Below, piece after piece: positions 61,701-64,000 of a DNA stretch of 64,000 nt. The first letter of the stretch is position 1; the number at the start of each line of letters is the position of its first letter. Made by a program: the position numbers and the translations under genes. The notes under the pieces are model-generated. The model was not told the origin of the DNA. It made no database searches and saw only the letters and a program-made list of their open reading frames with translations. Source of the stretch: Asanoa ishikariensis (GTDB taxonomy: Bacteria; Actinomycetota; Actinomycetes; Mycobacteriales; Micromonosporaceae); NCBI RefSeq assembly GCF_900107455.1, contig NZ_FNQB01000001.1, positions 248,001-312,000 on the forward strand, given 5' to 3'.

Positions 61701-62757
61701 CTACGGCATCCACGTGATGATCACGGTCAACCGCTGGGCCGAGCTACGGATGAACGTACGCGACCTGCTCGGCACCCGGTTGGAGCTGCGACTGGGTGAT
61801 CCGACCGAGTCCGAGATCGACCGGCGAGCGGCACTCAACGTGCCGACGGGCATGCCCGGCCGTGGTCTCACCCGTGACAAGTTGCACTATCTGAGCGCAT
61901 TGCCCCGAGCTGACGGTCTCGGCGACCCCGAAACCCTCGTCGAGGGCACGGCCGCGATGGTCGCCGCGGTCGCCGAGTCGTGGGTGCACCCGCCCGCGCC
62001 GAAGGTCCGCCTGCTGCCGCGCCGCCTGCCCGTCGACGAGCTGACCAAACTGGCCGGCACCGAGGCGCCGGGCGTCGCGATCGGCCTCAACGAGTCGCAC
62101 CTGGCACCCGTACGCGTCGACTTCTCGGTCGATCCGCACTTGTTGGTGTTCGGCGACGTCGAGTCCGGCAAGACCAACCTGATGCGGCTGATCTCGCGAT
62201 CCATTGTGGAGCGCTATACACCACAGGAAGCCCGGTTGGTGATCGTCGACTACCGGCGCGGTCTGCTCGACGCGATCTCGGGGGAGCACTTGCTCGGCTA
62301 CGCCCCGTCAGCCACTGTGCTGACCGAGATGGTGGGCTTCCTGCGGGAGTCGATGAAGCAACGCCTGCCGGGGCCCGGCATCACGCCTGACCAGCTACGC
62401 AACCGTAGTTGGTGGCACGGCCCCGAGCTGTTCGTGATCGTCGACGACTACGACCTGGTCGCCTCGGTCGGCAACAATCCACTGGCGGCACTCGTCGAGC
62501 TGTTGCCGCAGGCCAGCGACATCGGTCTCCACCTGATCCTGACCCGGCGGGTGGGTGGCGCGTCGCGAGCCCTTTACGAGCAGGTCATCCAGCGGATGCG
62601 CGAGCTCGACAGCCCGGTGTTCCTGATGTCCGGCAAGCCGGAGGAAGGTGCCCTGGTCGGCACCCTCAAACCGAGCCCACAACCGGCAGGACGGGGCACC
62701 CTCGTACGCCGGCAGGACGGGCAGCAATTGGTCCAGACGGCCTGGATAGAGCCATGA
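58789..62757 (+). CDS. eccC: Type VII secretion motor ATPase EccC
   Basis: A 1322-residue protein. Two transmembrane helices at about 35-85, a DUF domain, then three FtsK/SpoIIIE-type ATPase domains: GATGSGKS (about 477) with [20 protein letters not shown] (about 836) with LFLVVDGWG; and GDVESGKT (about 1122) with LFVIVDDYD. Only the first has the full Walker B Asp-Glu, as usual for EccC. It binds WXG100 substrates at the third domain. ATG 58789 is preferred; a GTG at 58765 overlaps the tnpB stop. The insertion has probably changed its original leader. Confidence 0.93.
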   Translation: MALSTVLFRRPPRRPGPAMPRGELLVESPPELPEQLPRGIGQLLMVLPMVCGVGAMAFLYAGRGGGAVTWIAGGLFGVSMLGMAIGSMGGGGGNKKAELDAERRDYMRYLAQIRKRVRRAADQQRSAAMWVHPAPDALWSLAASRRMWERRSTDEDFGQIRVAVGPQQLAVDVTPPETKPVEDLEPMSAIALRRFMNTFRAVPDLPIALSLRAFGRVSLRGERERVLAVTRAAIGQLATFHSPEDVRIALVAAPERVADWDWLKWLPHVQVDRTVDGAGPVRLVFDSMTELEDALDDELSSRGRFNPSAKALTTQAHLVVILDGGEAPAAAQLTGPGLLGTTVFDLSGVVPREAGRWLLALTVNGDRIEVNQGNRSTSLGRADTLALPAAEAVARQLAPYRLSHQATSEEPLSRSPELPELVGVGDAAAVDPRRHWRPRPVRETLRIPLGLGPDGAVVELDLKESALEGMGPHGLIIGATGSGKSELLRTIVSALAITHSSEELNFVLVDFKGGATFASLDALPHTSAVITNLADELPLVDRMHDAIAGELQRRQELLRSSGNYVSRHEYERARAGGENLQPLPSLLIICDEFSELLAAKPDFIELFLQIGRLGRSLGIHLLLASQRLEEGRLRGLDTHLSYRIGLRTFSAVESRIVLGVPDAYELPNAPGHGYLKIDTQTMLRFRGAYVSGPYRQAGAATQAAKARVQGQVVPYRMAHVPMPKMPAAPPEPVEVASGPEPARQVTMLDVVTGRLRGQGPPAHQVWLPPLDLPASLDVLLPQLQRDPDRGLQAVGWPGGGGRLAVPVGVVDRPYDQRRDPLVVDLSGAAGNTVIAGGPRSGKSTLLRTLISSLALTHTPREVAFMCLDFGGGTLRSLAGLPHMSGVAGRRDIEAVRRSVGEATALLDEREQRFAERGIESIGAYRRMRATGRFPEDPFGDLFLVVDGWGTLREDFEELEARITKLAARGLGYGIHVMITVNRWAELRMNVRDLLGTRLELRLGDPTESEIDRRAALNVPTGMPGRGLTRDKLHYLSALPRADGLGDPETLVEGTAAMVAAVAESWVHPPAPKVRLLPRRLPVDELTKLAGTEAPGVAIGLNESHLAPVRVDFSVDPHLLVFGDVESGKTNLMRLISRSIVERYTPQEARLVIVDYRRGLLDAISGEHLLGYAPSATVLTEMVGFLRESMKQRLPGPGITPDQLRNRSWWHGPELFVIVDDYDLVASVGNNPLAALVELLPQASDIGLHLILTRRVGGASRALYEQVIQRMRELDSPVFLMSGKPEEGALVGTLKPSPQPAGRGTLVRRQDGQQLVQTAWIEP

Positions 62758-62839
62758 CGATCCGGGGCTGCGCCATGATGCCCGCGTCCGTTACGGTGAG
62801 TCCGGACGTGTCGCACGAATCAAGCGAGGGGTGAGTGTT

Positions 62840-63154
62840 ATGGGTCAGCCGTTCTTGGTTGATGCCGCAACGCTCCACAAGGCTGCGGGGGATGTGCGGT
62901 CGACAAGGTCTGATGTCGACGGTGATCTCAAGCGGCTTTGGGGCGTGTTGGACGATCTGGCTGTCGCATGGCAGGGCCAGGCTTCCGCGGGGTTCCAAAA
63001 CCTGATGAATCGCTGGAATGGCGATGTCACGAAGCTGCTGACCGCGTTGGACAACATCGCGGAGCTGCTCGACCAGGGTGGCACGACGCACCAGGTCAAC
63101 GACGAGCAGCAGAACGAGATGATTAACAAGTTCAACTCGGCCCTGAACCCGTAG
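62840..63154 (+). CDS. WXG100 family protein
   Basis: A 104-residue helical hairpin protein with W-Q-G at the turn (AVAWQGQASAGF), 82 bases after eccC. It is an EsxA/B-type secreted partner. No YxxxD/E signal is seen in its tail, so it should be the partner carried by the other WXG100 protein. Confidence 0.9.
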   Translation: MGQPFLVDAATLHKAAGDVRSTRSDVDGDLKRLWGVLDDLAVAWQGQASAGFQNLMNRWNGDVTKLLTALDNIAELLDQGGTTHQVNDEQQNEMINKFNSALNP

Positions 63155-63180
63155 TGACCTGAGCGAAGGACATTTAGATC

Positions 63181-63465
63181 ATGTCGCAGCCGATCCAAGT
63201 CAACTACGCCGCGCTCGAAAACGCGCAGTCGCAGATGCAGTCGATCTCCAAGACGATCGACGGCCGCCTCGACACCCTCCGCTCCCAGCTGCAGCAAATG
63301 CAGTGGAACGGTTCCGACCGCGAGGCCTACCAGGGCTACCAGGCCCAATGGGACTCGGCCGTCGCCGACATCAACGCGATCCTGCACGAGATCGGCGCCG
63401 CAGTCGGCGTAGCCAACCAGAACTACATCACCACCGAAGCCAACAACGCGAAGGTGTGGGGCTGA
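63181..63465 (+). CDS. WXG100 family protein with YxxxE export signal
   Basis: A 94-residue protein with the turn motif W-N-G (QMQWNGSDREAY) and YITTE near the C-terminus, the YxxxD/E type VII signal. GAAGGA precedes the ATG. With the previous protein it should form the EsxA/B-like heterodimer recognised by EccC. Confidence 0.92.
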   Translation: MSQPIQVNYAALENAQSQMQSISKTIDGRLDTLRSQLQQMQWNGSDREAYQGYQAQWDSAVADINAILHEIGAAVGVANQNYITTEANNAKVWG

Positions 63466-63487
63466 CCGCCCACCGCGTCACCCGCTG

Positions 63488-63519
63488 AGCGCGGCCCAGG
63501 CACTGCCTCGGGCCGCGCT
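63488..63519 (+). terminator. Terminator after the WXG100 genes
   Basis: AGCGCGGCCC pairs perfectly with GGGCCGCGCT around a 12-base loop, 22 bases after the stop. Confidence 0.85.
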
Positions 63520-63539
63520 GCGCGTTTCAATTCGAGGTC

Positions 63540-64000
63540 CACGGTGGACCACCTGAACTGACCTCCTGAGCCGACTGCGCCGTTAGTTCGTGGTCTTGGG
63601 CCGTAGTGCATCGAACGCGCCCAGGCCGTATCTCAGCGTTGCCGCCGTGCCGACAAGCGCGTCCGAACCGCGTCCTGCGTTCGGCTGGCGGCGATCGGAT
63701 CCTGTCCTGCGTCCGCGCTTGGCTGTTGGCGGGCGTGGCCTGGCCGTGTTCTGCGCTTAGCTACTGGCGGGCGTGGCCTGGCCGTGCTCTGCGCCGCCTG
63801 CCGACGAGCGGGACCCGGCTGCGTCCTGTGTCTGCCTATCGGCAAGCGCGCTTAGCCCGCCTTGCGTCCGCACGCCGGCAAATGCGTCCTGGCCTTGCCG
63901 AGAACGTGTCTTGTCGCCTGTCGGCTGCAGACAAGCCCTGTGCAGGAGTCGCGTTCGCGCAGGCCAGGCGGCCGGGGCGCGACGGTGGCGTTCGCGGGGC
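63540..64000. other. Gene-free right end with degenerate repeats
   Basis: No coding region is supported here: reading frames have Arg/Ala/Gln-rich shuffled compositions and no starts with ribosome sites. The stretch holds the tandem repeat above and, at the extreme end, a divergent copy of the 27-base intergenic repeat (63973 onwards). Confidence 0.6.
63728..63795. repeat. Tandem 38-base repeat in intergenic region
   Basis: TGGCGGGCGTGGCCTGGCCG followed by TG-T/C-TCTGCGC occurs at 63728 and again at 63766, with one mismatch. More degenerate relatives of the phrase (TCCTGCGTxxGCG, TGGCGG) are scattered from 63650 to 63900. Confidence 0.7.

Noticed and set aside
1-64000. CRISPR array, rRNA genes or replication origin
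   Set aside because: No regular repeat-spacer pattern, rRNA sequence or DnaA-box cluster was found on reading the window.

Overview
The window is a 64-kb piece of high-GC actinobacterial chromosome. Strong GC bias at third codon positions, many GTG starts, an actinobacterial type VII secretion (ESX) locus, F420-type enzymes, S-adenosyl methyltransferases of the Methyltransf_19 kind and an HTH/NBR1-Ig protein all fit a filamentous actinomycete. Micromonosporaceae (Actinoplanes-like) is my best guess, but no rRNA or species marker is present to prove it. There is no plasmid or phage backbone; this looks like ordinary chromosome with a few accessory patches.

Layout. 1-4.2 kb: a methyltransferase (cut by the window edge), a large GT-C-like membrane protein, and a TetR/atypical SDR pair. 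4.2-7.9 kb: a minus-strand set of secreted peptidoglycan enzymes. Two of them carry an N-terminal protease-inhibitor (I36) domain fused to SpoIID-like or NlpC/P60-like domains, and the third is an M15-type peptidase. A membrane HTH/NBR1 protein lies upstream. 8-15.5 kb: a secreted Cys-rich protein, an iron-box-controlled FhuF-like protein next to a decayed DUF4143 remnant, an XRE-HTH/peptide deformylase fusion, a flavohemoglobin, a CPBP protease and a Lys/Ala/Pro-rich EcsC-like protein. 15.5-19 kb: tRNA-Ser(GCT) and tRNA-Arg(ACG), then a three-gene cassette (GIY-YIG-like, membrane pseudo-ATPase, DUF2750). 18.9-24.3 kb: a DUF429/DUF488 pair, an F420/NADP-type reductase, a methyltransferase and an LPXTG-anchored phytase-like protein.

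24.3-29.7 kb holds redox and hydrolase genes with two TetR regulators and two very clear operators. 29.7-33.7 kb holds an aquaporin, an HTH/PIN toxin-antitoxin pair, a GDT1-type Mn exporter behind a yybP-ykoY riboswitch, and a GNAT enzyme. 33.7-38.1 kb is a TetR-controlled heterodimeric ABC exporter with a perfect 19-bp operator. 38.2-41.4 kb is a signalling group: STAS antagonist, SpoIIE phosphatase and a CarH-like B12-binding sensor translationally coupled to the phosphatase. 41.3-50.5 kb contains a VOC protein, an F420-type luciferase-like oxidoreductase, a DUF998 protein, an ATP-dependent DNA ligase, a lipoprotein, a HupE/UreJ protein, a PHO-box purple-acid-type phosphatase and a DUF916 protein.

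50.7-63.5 kb is the ESX locus: a large Gly-rich substrate, a small partner, eccB, eccE, an unknown coupled gene, eccD, a tnpB insertion, eccC and two WXG100 genes. Two products carry YxxxD/E secretion signals. No mycosin or EccA is in view. The last 500 bases hold only a terminator and degenerate repeats.
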